DNA of 64,000 nucleotides from Trogon surrucura (lineage: Eukaryota; Chordata; Aves; Trogoniformes; Trogonidae). Both the position numbers and the translations under genes were made by a program. The stretch is from the NCBI GenBank assembly GCA_020746105.1, contig CM036657.1, positions 3,123,652-3,187,651 of the forward strand, read 5' to 3'. Shown in pieces: positions 19,829-30,382 of this stretch (the first letter of the stretch is position 1; the number at the start of each line of letters is the position of its first letter). Below the pieces are notes generated by a model. It saw only the letters and a list, made by a program, of their open reading frames with translations, ran no database searches and was not told the origin of the DNA.

Positions 19829-19915
19829 ACAAAATCACAGAATCACAGAATGTTAGGGATTGGAAGGGACCTCGAAAGATCATCACGTCCAATCCCCCTG
19901 CCAGAGCAGGAACGC

Positions 19916-21148
19916 CTAGATAATACTACACAGGAACGTGTCCAGGCAGGTCTTGAATGTCTCCAGAGAAGGAGACTCCACAACCTCCCTGGGCAGCCTG
20001 TTCCAGTGTTCCGTCACCCTCACTGAGAAGAAGTTTCTTCTCGAGTTTAAACAGAACCTCTTATGTTCCAGTTTCAGCCCATTACCCCTTGCCCTACCAG
20101 TGGTTGTCACCGAGAAGAGCCTGGCCCCATCCTCGTGACACTCACCCTTGATATATTTGTAAACGTTAATGAGGTCACCCCTCAGTCTCCTCTTCTCCAA
20201 ACTAAAGAGCCCCAGCTCCCTCAGTCTTTCCTCATAAGGGAGATGCTCCACTCCCTTAATCATCCTAGTTGCCCTGTGCTGGACTCTCTCCAGCAGTTCC
20301 CTGTCTCTCTTGAACTGAGGGGCCCAGAACTGGACACAATATTCCAGATGGGGTCTCACCAGGGCAGAGGGGAAGGAGGACTTCTCTCGACCTACTAACC
20401 ACCCCCTTCTAATACACCCCAGGATGCCATTGGCCTTCCTGGCCACAAGGGCACAGTGCTGGCTCATGGCCATCCTGCTGTCCACCAAGACTCCCAGGTC
20501 CCTTTCCCCTACACTGCTCTCTATTAAGTCATTCCCCAACTTATACTGGAACCTGGGGTTGTTCCTACCGAAATGCAAGACTCTACATTTACCCTTGTTA
20601 TATTTCATTAAATTTTTCCCCGCCCAACACTCCAGCCTGTCCAGGTCTCGCTGGATGGCAGCACAGCCTTCTGGCGTGTCAGCCACTCCTCCCAGCTCGG
20701 TGTCATCAGCAAACTTGCTGATAGTACTCTCTAGTCCCTCATCCAAGTCATCGATGAACATATTGAATAATACTGGTCCCAGTACCGACCCTTGAGGGAC
20801 TCCACTGGATACAGGCCTCCAACCAGACTCCACCCCATTGACCACAATTCTTTGGTTTCTTTCCCTTAGCCAGTTCGCAGTCCACCTCACTACCCGAGAG
20901 TCTAGACCACACTTCCTCAGTTTAGCAGCAAGGATGCTGTGGGAGACTGTGTCAAATGCTTTACTGAAGTCAAGGTAGACCACATCCACCGCTCTGCCAT
21001 CATCTATCCACCTTGTTATATCCTCATAAAAGGCTATGAAGTTAGTCAAGCACAACTTCCCCTTGGTGAAGCCATGTTGACTGTCTCTAATGACCCTCTT
21101 ATCCTTGATATGCCTTGAGATGGCACCAAGGATAAGTCGTTCCATCAC
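19916..21148 (-). CDS. CR1 ORF2, reverse transcriptase domain (410 codons open)
   Basis: The frame is open through the whole palm and thumb. Motif A is [15 protein letters not shown], then [14 protein letters not shown] (motif B), [11 protein letters not shown] (motif C, FADD) and the CR1 C-terminal block ([35 protein letters not shown]). FADD is usual for CR1 where many retroviruses have YxDD. Compared with the copy at 35953-37191 it has a few substitutions (TEL for [15 protein letters not shown] for [13 protein letters not shown], the latter a short frame slip). It encodes target-primed reverse transcription activity, but with endonuclease in another frame the element is dead. Confidence 0.92.
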   Translation of the reverse strand: MMERLILGAISRHIKDKRVIRDSQHGFTKGKLCLTNFIAFYEDITRWIDDGRAVDVVYLDFSKAFDTVSHSILAAKLRKCGLDSRVVRWTANWLRERNQRIVVNGVESGWRPVSSGVPQGSVLGPVLFNMFIDDLDEGLESTISKFADDTELGGVADTPEGCAAIQRDLDRLECWAGKNLMKYNKGKCRVLHFGRNNPRFQYKLGNDLIESSVGERDLGVLVDSRMAMSQHCALVARKANGILGCIRRGWLVGREKSSFPSALVRPHLEYCVQFWAPQFKRDRELLERVQHRATRMIKGVEHLPYEERLRELGLFSLEKRRLRGDLINVYKYIKGECHEDGARLFSVTTTGRARGNGLKLEHKRFCLNSRRNFFSVRVTEHWNRLPREVVESPSLETFKTCLDTFLCSII

Positions 21149-21179
21149 TTTCCCAGGGATGGAGGTGAGGCTGACCGGT

Positions 21180-21518
21180 CTATAGTTCCCGGGTCCTCCT
21201 TCTTGCCCTTTTTGAAGACTGGAGTGACATTTGCTTCCCTCCAGTCCTCAGGCACCTCTCCCGTCTCGAAGAAGCAAACTCCTCCACTGCCCTGACTTCC
21301 TCTGGGGCCTCAGGGGAACGGGGCTCCTCAGGACAGCCTCCGGCAGAGTAGACAGAGGCAAAGAAGGCATTCAGTAACTCTGCCTTCTCTGTATCTTCTG
21401 TCACCAAGGCACCCACCTCATTCATCAGTGGGCCTACATTGCCTCTGGTGTTAGTTTTATCTGCCACGTATTTGAAAAAGCTCTTCCTGTTGTCCTTGAC
21501 CCCTCTCGCCAGGTTCAA
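21180..21518 (-). pseudogene. CR1 ORF2, linker before reverse transcriptase (broken)
   Basis: Codes for [20 protein letters not shown] and [12 protein letters not shown], the conserved segment between endonuclease and palm. After about 65 codons the frame slips: relative to 37704-37246 about 120 bp are missing around 21270, removing the DEDWVRDQL and MGPDGMHPRV motifs. Confidence 0.85.
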
Positions 21519-21560
21519 TTCTAGGGAGGCCTTTGCTTTCCTAGTCGCCTCCCTACATCC

Positions 21561-22289
21561 TCAGACAACAGCCTTATATTCTTCCCAAGTGGCCAGCCCC
21601 GCCTTCCAAGATCTGTAAATTTTCCTCTTGCACTTGAGCTTACCCAGCAGAACCCTGTTTAGCCACGCAAGTCTCCCGACTCCCTTCCTTGACTTCCTAC
21701 GTGTCGGGATGCTCTGATCTTGAGCACGGTAGAAGCAGTCCCTGAACGCTAACCAACTATATTGGGCCCCTTTACCTTCAAACAGCCTTGCCCATGGGAT
21801 TTTCTCGAGTAATTGTTTGAAAAAACCAAAGTTTGCCTTGGCAAAGTCCAGGGTTGCAATTCTGCTTGCTATTTTGTTTCTGCTACATGAGATCCTGAAC
21901 TCCACCATTTCATGGTCACTGCAGCCAAGGCAGCCCTCAACCTTTACTGCTTCAACCAGATCCTCCTTGTTAGCGAGGATGAGGTCCAGCAGTGCTCCTC
22001 TCCTAGTCGGCTCCTCCACCGTTTGCATCAGAAAATTATCATCGATGCACTGGAGGAACCTCCTGGACTGTGGCTGACTGGCTGAGTTGTCCTTCCAGCA
22101 AATATCAGGGAAGTTAAAATCCCCCATGACAACCAGGGCCTGTGATTGTGAGACCGCTCTCAACTTCCTCACCCTGATCTGGTGGCCTGTAATAGACACC
22201 CACAACAGTATCTCTCCTGCCAGCCTGCCCCTTAATTCTAACCCATACACTCTCAACTTGCTCCTCCTCCATGCCTGGATGGTATTCAA
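21561..22289 (-). pseudogene. CR1 ORF2, endonuclease domain
   Basis: A 242-codon frame. [10 protein letters not shown] and LGCSDHEMVEF carry the DFN and SDH catalytic motifs of APE-type endonuclease; [20 protein letters not shown] lies between them. It nicks target DNA to start integration. The N-terminal part is out of frame (22338-22114, YRPPDQ) after a small loss around 22160. Confidence 0.9.
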
Positions 22290-22318
22290 GACATTGTAGT
22301 TGTTCTTTCACGTAAAGA

Positions 22319-23165
22319 AACTCACATTCACGTTTCACGTTTCACGTTCAGGTTGGAAGTCGGGGATTATCCACCGGACACTAATACGGTGTGTTTTTCC
22401 ATTTCTGTCTAGGGCCTCCCAAGCATATAAACCTCTAGGTTTCACCAGAGTCATGGGCACAATGCCTATCGAGGGCAGCTTCACCATGACTGGTTGTCCC
22501 ACAGATATCTGTGATGGTAACAGGCTTGATGTATTTTCCGGTTCAGAGTTATTATGCATTTTCAATCTAGGGCTAGCGCCCATGAGTGTTTCTGATAGAC
22601 AGAGTGCTTGAATCTTTGGACTTCCAAAACTTCCCCAGCAGTTACTGATGATGAAAACTGCTCGGGCCAACCATCTGTCCCAGTTAGATGGTACTTTGCA
22701 TGTAACCATTCAGCTAGATGATCCCAGTCCTCGTCACAAGAAGTTGCTCTGATTTGAGTCAAGTGATCCACTTGTTGTTTCCACTTGGAAGCAGGGGTTT
22801 TGTCCCTTGTATGTCCTTTTACCCATCCCACCTTTAAGGGTCATGATCTCCCTATTTCCAGTAGGCGCTGCCAATCCTCTGCCCTCCATACCTTGGTGCG
22901 GTCTATTTCCCACTGGTTGCATTCCCAATGGCATACCCACTCAGTGGCACCCATGAAGGTCGATAGGAGTCAATGTAAATGACAGTGGCACCATTTTCAG
23001 CAGCTAGTAAGAGGGCTCACAGCTCTCCAACTTGTGCACTTGCTTCTCCTACCTCCTCAACTGCCCTCCCGGTATTGATTTCCAGTGGTACTGCTTTGTA
23101 CAGCCATTTTACCACACACCCTGTGTGTTTGTGTCAGTCCTAAATTCAGGGGCCTTCTTAATGGG
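22319..23165 (-). pseudogene. pol: Class III (ERVL-like) pol fragment: RNase H end and integrase C-terminus
   Basis: Minus-strand frames 22940-22734, 22831-22562 and 22709-22335 overlap and change phase. The first two hold the RNase H tail and the stretch before integrase (GWVKGHTRDKTPASKWKQQVDHLTQIRA). The last ends with the integrase C-terminal domain (QPVMVKLPSIGIVPMTL, GLYAWEALDRNGKTHRISVRWI). This pattern is characteristic of ERVL/foamy-like pol. The catalytic core with D,D-35-E is deleted between them. Orientation and both junctions (CR1 left, LTR-B right) show an isolated fragment. Confidence 0.7.
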
Positions 23166-23204
23166 GGATGGTTTACAAGGCTGATTAGCATGGCTATGTA
23201 TGCA

Positions 23205-23512
23205 CATTTTCTATGAACACATGTGCAGAATGCCAGTTAGGGGCATTCATTCCAGTAATTCTCAATAACATGTGAGAATGCCCTATCTCCCTGAAAGATA
23301 TTCAAGAGATTAGGCCATCCAGCCTCCCCAAGATTTCCTAATCCCTACACATATTTGTCACCAGGGCTGTTTGAGGCATTTGTAGTCTTATCATATCACC
23401 CCTCTACAACATTCCATAGGACTAAAAACTGGTTTTGTTTTCTGACCGTGCTGGGGGGTTATAAAAATGACAAGAAATGTTTAAGGCAAAATCCACGAAT
23501 CAGTCCGCTAGA
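23205..23512 (-). mobile_element. LTR-B fragment
   Basis: First ~308 bp of LTR-B in reverse orientation, ending CTAGA at 23512 and followed by CATAG at the standard satellite site. 23166-23204 holds nothing recognisable. Confidence 0.85.
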
Positions 23513-23867
23513 CATAGCGACTGGAGCTGCACAGGCACTTGGGCTGGACAAGGCATTCCAAGGGGAGCACGACACTTCTCCATCAGTGCTCCACCCACAC
23601 ATTTCTGATTATGGGACAGGCATGTCAATTATGACATCAGTGTGGACCTTGTGGTGCCGGGTCCTGGTTAGGGTTAGGATTCAGAGGTCCATATAACCTG
23701 GAGCTGCAGACTCGGGCTGGACAAGGCATTCCAAGGGGAGCACAGCACTGCACCAACAGTGCTCCACCCACGCCTTTCTGATTTTGGGACAACCACAGCC
23801 ATTGTGAAGTCAGGCTGATCCCTGAGGTGCAGGGTCCTGGTTAGGGTTAGGGTTCAGAGATCCATAG
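23513..23867 (+). repeat. 177-bp telomere-like satellite, two monomers
   Basis: Bounded on both sides by LTR-B copies. GGTTAGGGTTAGGATT at about 23667 and GGTTAGGGTTAGGGTT at about 23839. Both LTR-B junctions fall at the CATAG word, exactly two monomers apart. Confidence 0.92.
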
Positions 23868-24090
23868 TGTCATGGCCCACCGAGGAGAGAGGGACAAGTG
23901 ACTTTCAGATTCATAATACACCACCGACATGGACAACCGTGAGACAAATCTCAAGGTCCATACACAAACATTTATTAATTTATCACAATCTATAGATCCG
24001 ACTCATGACAACTGACTCTAATTTAAAAGCACGATAGGGCAGACAGTATAACAGAAATCCAGGAAAAGGCTAAATAAGCAATGAACTTAC
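23868..24090 (-). mobile_element. LTR-B, 3' part, interrupted by CR1
   Basis: Starts TGTCATGG (reverse of the LTR end) after CATAG and runs through the reverse of the AATAAA region (CATTTATTAATTTATCAC) to ATGAACTTAC, where a CR1 3' end begins. The LTR resumes at 27995. Confidence 0.9.
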
Positions 24091-24252
24091 AGAATCACAG
24101 AATGTTCAAGGTTAGAAGGGACCTCAGAGATCATCTAGTCCAACCCCCTGCCAAAGCAGGACCACCTACAGCAGACCGCACAGGAACATGTCCGGGTGGG
24201 TTTTGAATGTCTCCAGAGAAGGAGACTCCACAACCTCCCTGGGCAGCCTGTT

Positions 24253-25819
24253 CTAGTGTTCCGTCACCCTCACAGTGAAAAAGTTTTTTCTCATATTTTT
24301 ATGGAACCTCCTATGTTCCAGCTTGCACCTATTGCCCCTTGTCCTGTCAATGGACGCCGCTGAAAAGAGCCTGGCTCCATCCTCCTGACACTCCGCCTTG
24401 ACATATTTATAAACATTGATGAGGTCACCCCTCAGTCTCCTCTTCTCCAAGCTAAAGAGACCCAGCTCCTTCAGCCTTTCCTCATAAGGGAGATGTTCCA
24501 CTCCCTTAATCATCTTTGTGGCTCTGCGCTGGACTCTCTCAAGCAACTCCCTGTCCTTCTTAAGCTGAGGGGTCCAGAACTGGACACAATATTCCAGATG
24601 CGGCCTCACCAGGGCAGAGGAGAGGGGCAGGAGGACCTCTTTCGACCTACTAGCTACTCCCCTTCTAATACTCCCCAGGATACCATTGGCTTTCTTTTTG
24701 GTCACGAGGGCACATTGCTGGCTCATGGTCATCCTGCTGTCCACTAGAACCCCCAGGTCCCTTTCCCCTGCGTTGCTCTCCAGCAGGGCAGTCCCCAACC
24801 TATACTGGCACATGGGGTTATTCTTTCCCAAGTGCAAAACTCTACACTTTGCCCTTGTTGAACCACATAAGATTTCTCCCCGCTCAGCCCTCCAGCCTGT
24901 CCAGGTCTCTCTGAATGGCTGCACAGCCTTCTGGTGTGTCGACCACTCCTCCCAATTTTGTATCATCAGCAAACTTGCTGACAACATTCTCTAATCCCTC
25001 GTCCAGGTCATTGATGAATATATTGAAAAGCACCGGCCCGAGCACTGACCCCTGAGGGACCCCACTAGACACAGGCATCCAGCCAGACTCTGCCCCATTG
25101 ACCACAACTCTCTGGCTTCTTCTCTTCAACCAGTTAGCAACCCACCTCACTACTTGGTCATCCAGACCACACTTCCTCAGTTTACCTATGAGGATGCTGT
25201 GGGAGACGGTGTCAAAGGCCTTGCTGATATCCAGATAGACCACATCCCCTGCACGACCGTTATCCATCCACCTGGTTATGTCTTCATAAAAGGCTATCAG
25301 GTTGGTCAAACATGACTTCCCCTTGGCAAAGCCATGCTGACTGCTCCTAATAACCTTTTTACCCTTGATATGCCTAGAGACAGCGTCAAGGATAAGACGT
25401 TCCATCACCTTTCCAGGGCTGGAGGTGAGGCTGACTGGTCTGTAGTTACCCGGGTCATCCTTCCTGCCCTTCTCATAGACTGGAGTGACATTAGCTTTCC
25501 TCCAGTCTTCAGGCACCTCACCTGTTCCCCATGACTTACCAAAGATGATGGAGAGTGGCCTAGCAATGACTCCCGCCAGCTCCCTCAGCACCCATGGGTG
25601 CATCCCATTAGGGCCCATGGATTTATGGATGTTTAAATGTTCAAACTGATCCTTAACCCAGTCCTCATCAACCAGGGCAAACTCCTCCACTGCCCTGACT
25701 TCCTCTGGGGCCTCAGGGGACTGAGGCTCCTGAAGACAGTCTCCAGCAGTGTAGACAGAGGCAAAGAAGGCATTCAACAACTCTGCCTTCTTTCTGTCCT
25801 CTTTCTCCAGGGCACCCAC
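24253..25819 (-). pseudogene. CR1 ORF2 reverse transcriptase in two frames
   Basis: The 25819-24884 frame holds linker and palm ([42 protein letters not shown]). Frame 24987-24253 overlaps and continues the thumb to the C-terminus ([19 protein letters not shown]). A single frameshift near 24890, in the region around residues RLEGWRAE, separates them. A one-codon loss also occurs at 24850 ([10 protein letters not shown]). Confidence 0.9.
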
Positions 25820-26315
25820 CTCATTGACAAGAGGGCCTACACTGCCTCTAGTGTTTTGTCAGCAATGTATTTGAAGAAGCCCTTTCTGTTGTCCTTGACC
25901 TCCCTTGCAAGTTTTAATTCCAAGGAGGCCTTAGCTTTTCTGATTGCCTCCCTACATTCCCTGACAGCTGTCCTGTGCTCCACCCAAGTGGCCAAGACAG
26001 CCTCTAACAGTCATCTCCCCCACAAGACCTTCTCTATTAACAAGCAGCAAGTCCAGGAGCACGCTTCCACTGGTCGGTTACCTCACCATCTGTGTCAGGA
26101 AGTTATCATAGAATCATAGAATCATAGAATGTTAGGGATTGGAAGGGACCTCGAAAGATCATCAAGTCCAATCCCCCTGCCAGAGCAGGAATGCCTAGAC
26201 TATGCTACACAGGAACGTGTCCAGGCAGGTCTTGAATGTCTCCAGAGAAGGAGACTCCACAACCTCCCTGGGCAGCCTGTTCCAGGGCTCCGTCACCCTC
26301 ACTGAGAAGAAGTTA

Positions 26316-27637
26316 TCTCCCACACACTTGAGGAAGCTCCGGGACTGTTCCCTCTCTGCTGTATTATATTTCCAGCAGATGTCTGGGAAGTTAAAATTCC
26401 CCATGAGAACAAGAGGTGGAGTCCATGCAACTTCGCCCAATTGCTTATAAAGTACCTTATCTATTTCTTCATCCTGGTTGGGAGGTCTGTAGCAGACTCC
26501 CAGGATGATGTCAGTCTTATTGCCTTTTCCTTTGATTCTAACCCATATGTTCTCAAGCCTGTCATCACACTGATTAATTTCTAAGCATTCATATCCCTCC
26601 CTAACATAAAGGGCCACCCCACCACCTCTCCTACCTCATCTATCTCTTCTGAAAAGCTGGTATCCATCAACTGCAGTACTCCAATTGTGTGAGTCATCCC
26701 ACCACGTTTCTGTTATGGCAACTACATCATAGTTCTCCATCTGCAGAATGGCCTCCAGTTCCTCCTGTTTGTTACTCATGCTGTGTGCATTAGTGTAGAT
26801 GCATCTCAGCAGGGTCCCCTTTTGTAAGGGAGAAGCCCTAATAATCTCCTGGTGATACTCAGATATTTCCACAGTAACTGACCTCTCGACAACCGCCAGC
26901 CCTTCCATCCACAATTTATATACCCTCCCTTTCCACCTGAGTCTGCCCAGCAGATCCCTGGTTAACCATGCAGGTCTCCTGGATCTCTTTCTTGATTTCC
27001 TACCTGATGGGATGCACTGATCCTGAGCCTGGAAGAAGTGGTCCTTGAATGCCAACCAACTCTCTTGGGCCCCTTTACCTTCCAGCTCCCTGTCCCAAGG
27101 GGTTTCCCCTAGCAATAGCTTGAAGAGGCCAAAGTTGGCCCTTCTGAAGTCCAGAGTTGAGATCCTGCTTGGTATTCTGTTTCTACCGCACAGGATCCTG
27201 AACTCCACTATCTCATGGTCGCTGCAGCCAAGATTGCCCTCAACCTTCACTGCTTCAACCAGACCTTCCTTGTTGGTGAATACAAGGTCCAGCAGCGCTC
27301 CTCTCCTGGTTGGTTCATCCACTATTTGCATCAAAAAGTTATCATCGATGCACTGGAGGAACCTCCTGGACTGAGGATGGCTGGCTGTGTGGGACTTCCA
27401 GTAAACATCTGGGTAGCTGAAATCCCCCATGAGAACCAGGGCCTGGGATTGAGAGGCTGCTGTCAGCTGCCTGTAAAAGGCCTCATCAACTTCCTCCTCC
27501 TGATCAGGTGGTCTGTAGTAGACACCCACCACAGTATCACCTAAGCTAGCCTGCCCCTTAATTCTTACCCACAAACTCTCTACTTGCTCCTCATCTGCCC
27601 GTGGATGGATCTCGATACACTCCAGTTGCTCACTCAC
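26316..27637 (-). pseudogene. CR1 ORF2 endonuclease sequences from two copies
   Basis: 27637-26636 (333 codons) reads through endonuclease (YYRPPDQEEEVD, GDFSYPDVYW, CSDHEIVEF) into a linker and then, after the fusion point near 26885, into the N-terminal endonuclease region of another copy (AITETWWDDSHNW). 26617-26195 continues that second copy ([21 protein letters not shown]) and then reads into the nested 3' fragment. Confidence 0.85.
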
Positions 27638-27994
27638 ATAAAGAGCAACTCCCCCACCTCACCTTGTTGGCCTGTCTTTCCTTAAAAGAACATAGCCATC
27701 AAGGCCCACATTCCAGTTATGTGAGCTGTCCCACCACATCTCTGTAATTGCAATGAGGTCATAGTTCTCCAGCTGCACATAGATTTCTAATTCCCCCTGC
27801 TTATTCCCCATGCTTCTTGCATTGGTATACAGACACTTAAGAGATTTAATGGAGCATCTGTTACCAGTGCTTGTGCCTTTTCCACCTAACCCTGGGATAC
27901 TTCCCCATGGCTCATCTGTTCTGAGCGGGGTTTTATTCCCTTCCCCCTTCCAACCTAGTTTGAAGCCCTATCTAGACAACTCTACATCATCTAT

Positions 27995-28592
27995 ACAACA
28001 ACTTAATAATAATAACAAGGAATAATAAAGGACATCTAAACACAATATTAAGTCAGACAATATCACACTTAACCATCACAAGAAAGAAATTTAGGCATAA
28101 AACCACATGAACAGTATGAGAGACCTTGCATTACTTAGCGAGGAAAAGGGAAAAAGAGAGAGAGAGAGAGAGAGAGAGAGGTCCAGGTTCCTGGGATGGT
28201 CCAGACAAAGCAGAGTTCAGGATGCACCCATCGTTGTCTCCTTTCTTCTTTTTCTTCTTGTTGGAATCTTTGCTTTACCTTGCCTCAATTCATAAACCAT
28301 TTTCTATGTACGGACCTGCAGATTGCCAGGTAGGGGGCATTCTTTCCAGTAATTCTCAATAACATGTGTGAATGCCCTACCTCCTAGAAAGAGGTGCAAA
28401 TGCCCTATCTCCTTGAAAAATATGCTAGAGATAAGGCCATCCTGACTCCCCAAGATTTCATAATCCCTACACATATCGGCCCTCTACAACATTCCATAGG
28501 ACCAAAAACTGGTTTTCTTTTCTGACCATGCTGGGGGGTTGGAAAAATGACAAGGAATCTTTAAGGCAAAATCCATGAATCAGTCCACTAGA
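27995..28592 (-). mobile_element. LTR-B, 5' part, right of the CR1 block
   Basis: Continues the copy broken at 24090: ACAACAACTTAATAATAATAAC, then the (AG)n tract at about 28157-28181 (the (CT)n of the LTR), ending CTAGA at 28592 with CATAG behind. Flanking CATAG words at 23863 and 28593 form its target-like repeat. Confidence 0.9.
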
Positions 28593-28766
28593 CATAGAGC
28601 CTGAAGCTGCAGAGACACTTGGGCTGGCCAAGTCTTTCCAAGGGGAGCACGGTACTGCACCAACAGTGCTCCACCCACGTCTTTCTGATTTTGGGAAAGC
28701 CATAGCCATTACGACGTCAGGCCGAACCTTGTGATGCAGGATCCTGGTTAGGGTTAGGGTTCAGAA
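28593..28766 (+). repeat. 177-bp telomere-like satellite, one monomer
   Basis: CATAGAGCCTGAAGCTGCAG to GGTTAGGGTTAGGGTTCAGAA; cut by the LTR-G at 28767. Confidence 0.9.
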
Positions 28767-29115
28767 TGTCGTTGTAAGAGACAGACAGGACACATCTGAG
28801 TGGTGATCAAAGTGACTCAAAAATGGCTCCTTTATTATACAAAGGGTTTGCCTTTTATACATAGTCGAAGGTAGTAGAAGAAGGTAGTGTGGCCTTTGCT
28901 TATAGTGTAAACACTTGTTGTTCAGGTTCTAATTGGTTAAAAATGAGCAGCTTTCGGCTGGGCTCATCCCTCCGGATCTTGAGGGAGAAGGTTCCGCAAA
29001 TGTGTCCAAACGCAGTACACACAACTTCCCATCTCAAGGGTACACTGGGAATTTGTCAAGGGCAATGTCTTCAACCAATGCCAGGTTCTCAGCAGTCCAG
29101 ATGCTGTCCCCCACA
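28767..29115 (-). mobile_element. LTR-G, 3' LTR of the 29-38 kb provirus
   Basis: 349 bp; on the minus strand it starts TGTGGGGGACAGC at 29115 and ends CAACGACA at 28767. The minus strand has TATAATAAAGGAGCC, with a promoter- or polyadenylation-like AATAAA, near 28840. It matches the interrupted 5' LTR (35751-35850 plus 38057-38303) with scattered differences. The adjoining flank is satellite. Confidence 0.92.
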
Positions 29116-29133
29116 ATTCCCCCTTTTTGTTTT
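29116..29133 (-). other. Polypurine tract, 29-38 kb provirus
   Basis: The minus strand reads AAAAACAAAAAGGGGGAAT next to the 3' LTR start. A second similar AAAAACAAAAAGGGGGAAT at about 30595-30613 lies within pol (integrase region) and could act as a central tract. Confidence 0.75.
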
Positions 29134-29174
29134 TGAGCTACAAACGCTGCCTTAGTAATCTGATGCAGGGCCAT

Positions 29175-30382
29175 TCACATCAGAGTGATCAGGCAGAGTA
29201 GCATTAAGAGCACGATTACAACCACAAGCACTATTAAAAATCCTCTTTTAACCAAAGACATTAAAGACCTTGACAAACCCCATTGCCCAAACAACTTTTC
29301 AATCCCCCAAACCCCTGTGTCTTCTTGAATCTGACGAGTCATGATTCGTAGATCTTGTATTTTCTTGCAGATGGATTCTGAATGATCTTCCAGATTCACA
29401 CAACACATTCCATCAAACTCTTCGCATCCATGCCCATGTGCCAGAAGCAAGAAATCAATTGCTGCACTTCAGAGGCTAAATTAGCATTCTTTTCTATCCA
29501 GCAAGCCATTTTATTTAAGGTTGTTAGTGCGTTTGCAACTGCTACACCAGGGGCAAAAATAGAAGTAAAAATAAGTTCTGCAGTATTCCAAAGTTGCACA
29601 TTGCTATCACAATTTTTCAGCAGTGTCGCTGATCTTTTCACACGCCCTCGAGAAAAGGCATGCAAATCACTATGGTTTACTAGCATTTTCATAGGTGGTG
29701 TCATCATGGCCAAGCGACCAAAAGTACAAGGACCTCCTACAGCCCTGGTTGGTATGCCAGCCCAGGCTTGCTCCCCACACAGTAAGAACAACCCTTTTGG
29801 CAGTCATGATGCAGATCCGATTCCCGTTACTGAATGGCTCTTGTTTCCAGCAACATGCTGACACCATTGAGAGGCATTCTGCCAAAAGGCGGACAAAGGT
29901 GTAACAACAGATACTTCGATATTACTGTTCACTGTCAGGGGCAACCCATTGGAGGCATGCCAACCAGTGCTATTAACATACAAGCATGATCGTGCGGTCA
30001 AAGTTCCGAAAATCTCTAATTCTTCCGACTCCCTGCCTTCTGGTAATTTTGTGGCCCAGTCAAAAAACCCAAGGGTGCAATTTTGCATACTGCCATTACA
30101 TTTCTTTGTAACAGATAACCCTCCCATGCCACGCTGAGATACTAACAAATGCGCTTCTGAATCATTCAACAGAATACCTATTAAGCAGGTATGAAAAGGT
30201 TGATAGGGCTGAGCAAGAGAAACACAAAAGCTGCTCTGGTTAAGTTGGTGCATCAAAGTCACCCAAACATTGGTCCCATGCCAGACCAGTGGGATATCAT
30301 GAGGTCTTCCGGGAATCCAGAACAGGCCGCACGCAACGAGCAGGACACCAACGAGGACCATGATCTGTAGAGACACAAGCAT
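29175..30382 (-). pseudogene. env: env, alpharetrovirus-like surface and transmembrane subunits
   Basis: Frame 30382-29804 starts with a hydrophobic leader (LQIMVLVGVLLVACGLFW) and an SU with NxS/T sites (NQS, NGS, NCT, NST, NAS). One in-frame TGA (29804-29806) precedes 29791-29396, which carries a furin-like RVKR (about 29633-29644) and a hydrophobic fusion-peptide-like stretch (IFTSIFAPGVAVANAL). A frameshift near 29445 leads to 29450-29175 with a CX6CC motif (29400-29426), helical ectodomain, membrane span and no long tail. Covalent-type CX6CC and an internal fusion peptide are alpha/gamma-type traits, not betaretroviral ones. The N-terminus overlaps the pol 3' end by about 85 bases. Confidence 0.85.

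Larger units (their letters stand above)
19829..22318 (-). mobile_element. CR1 LINE, 2.5 kb, 5'-truncated
   Basis: The 3' end lies at 19829 with short 8-bp repeats (AATCACAGAATCACAGAATG), then the 3' UTR, reverse transcriptase (21148-19916), the region between domains (21518-21180) and endonuclease (22289-21561). It ends at 22318 next to ERV sequence, where TTCACGTTTCACGTTTCACG marks the join. CR1 is the dominant avian LINE. Confidence 0.93.
24091..27994 (-). mobile_element. CR1 compound insertion inside LTR-B
   Basis: At least three CR1 pieces in the same orientation. 24091-26102 is a 3' end, reverse transcriptase and start of endonuclease. 26103-26315 is a separate 3'-end fragment with its own TCATAGAA repeats, nested in that endonuclease. 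26316 to about 26885 continues the first element. About 26886-27994 repeats linker and endonuclease from a third copy without its own 3' end. LTR-B continues on both sides, so the whole block entered that LTR. Confidence 0.85.

Noticed and set aside
20424-20795. Plus-strand frames of 100 codons or more opposite CR1 reverse transcriptase (also at 36467-36838, 24686-24994, 58241-58732)
   Set aside because: They are the antisense of conserved CR1 coding sequence and recur in each copy for that reason; no motif or start context supports them.
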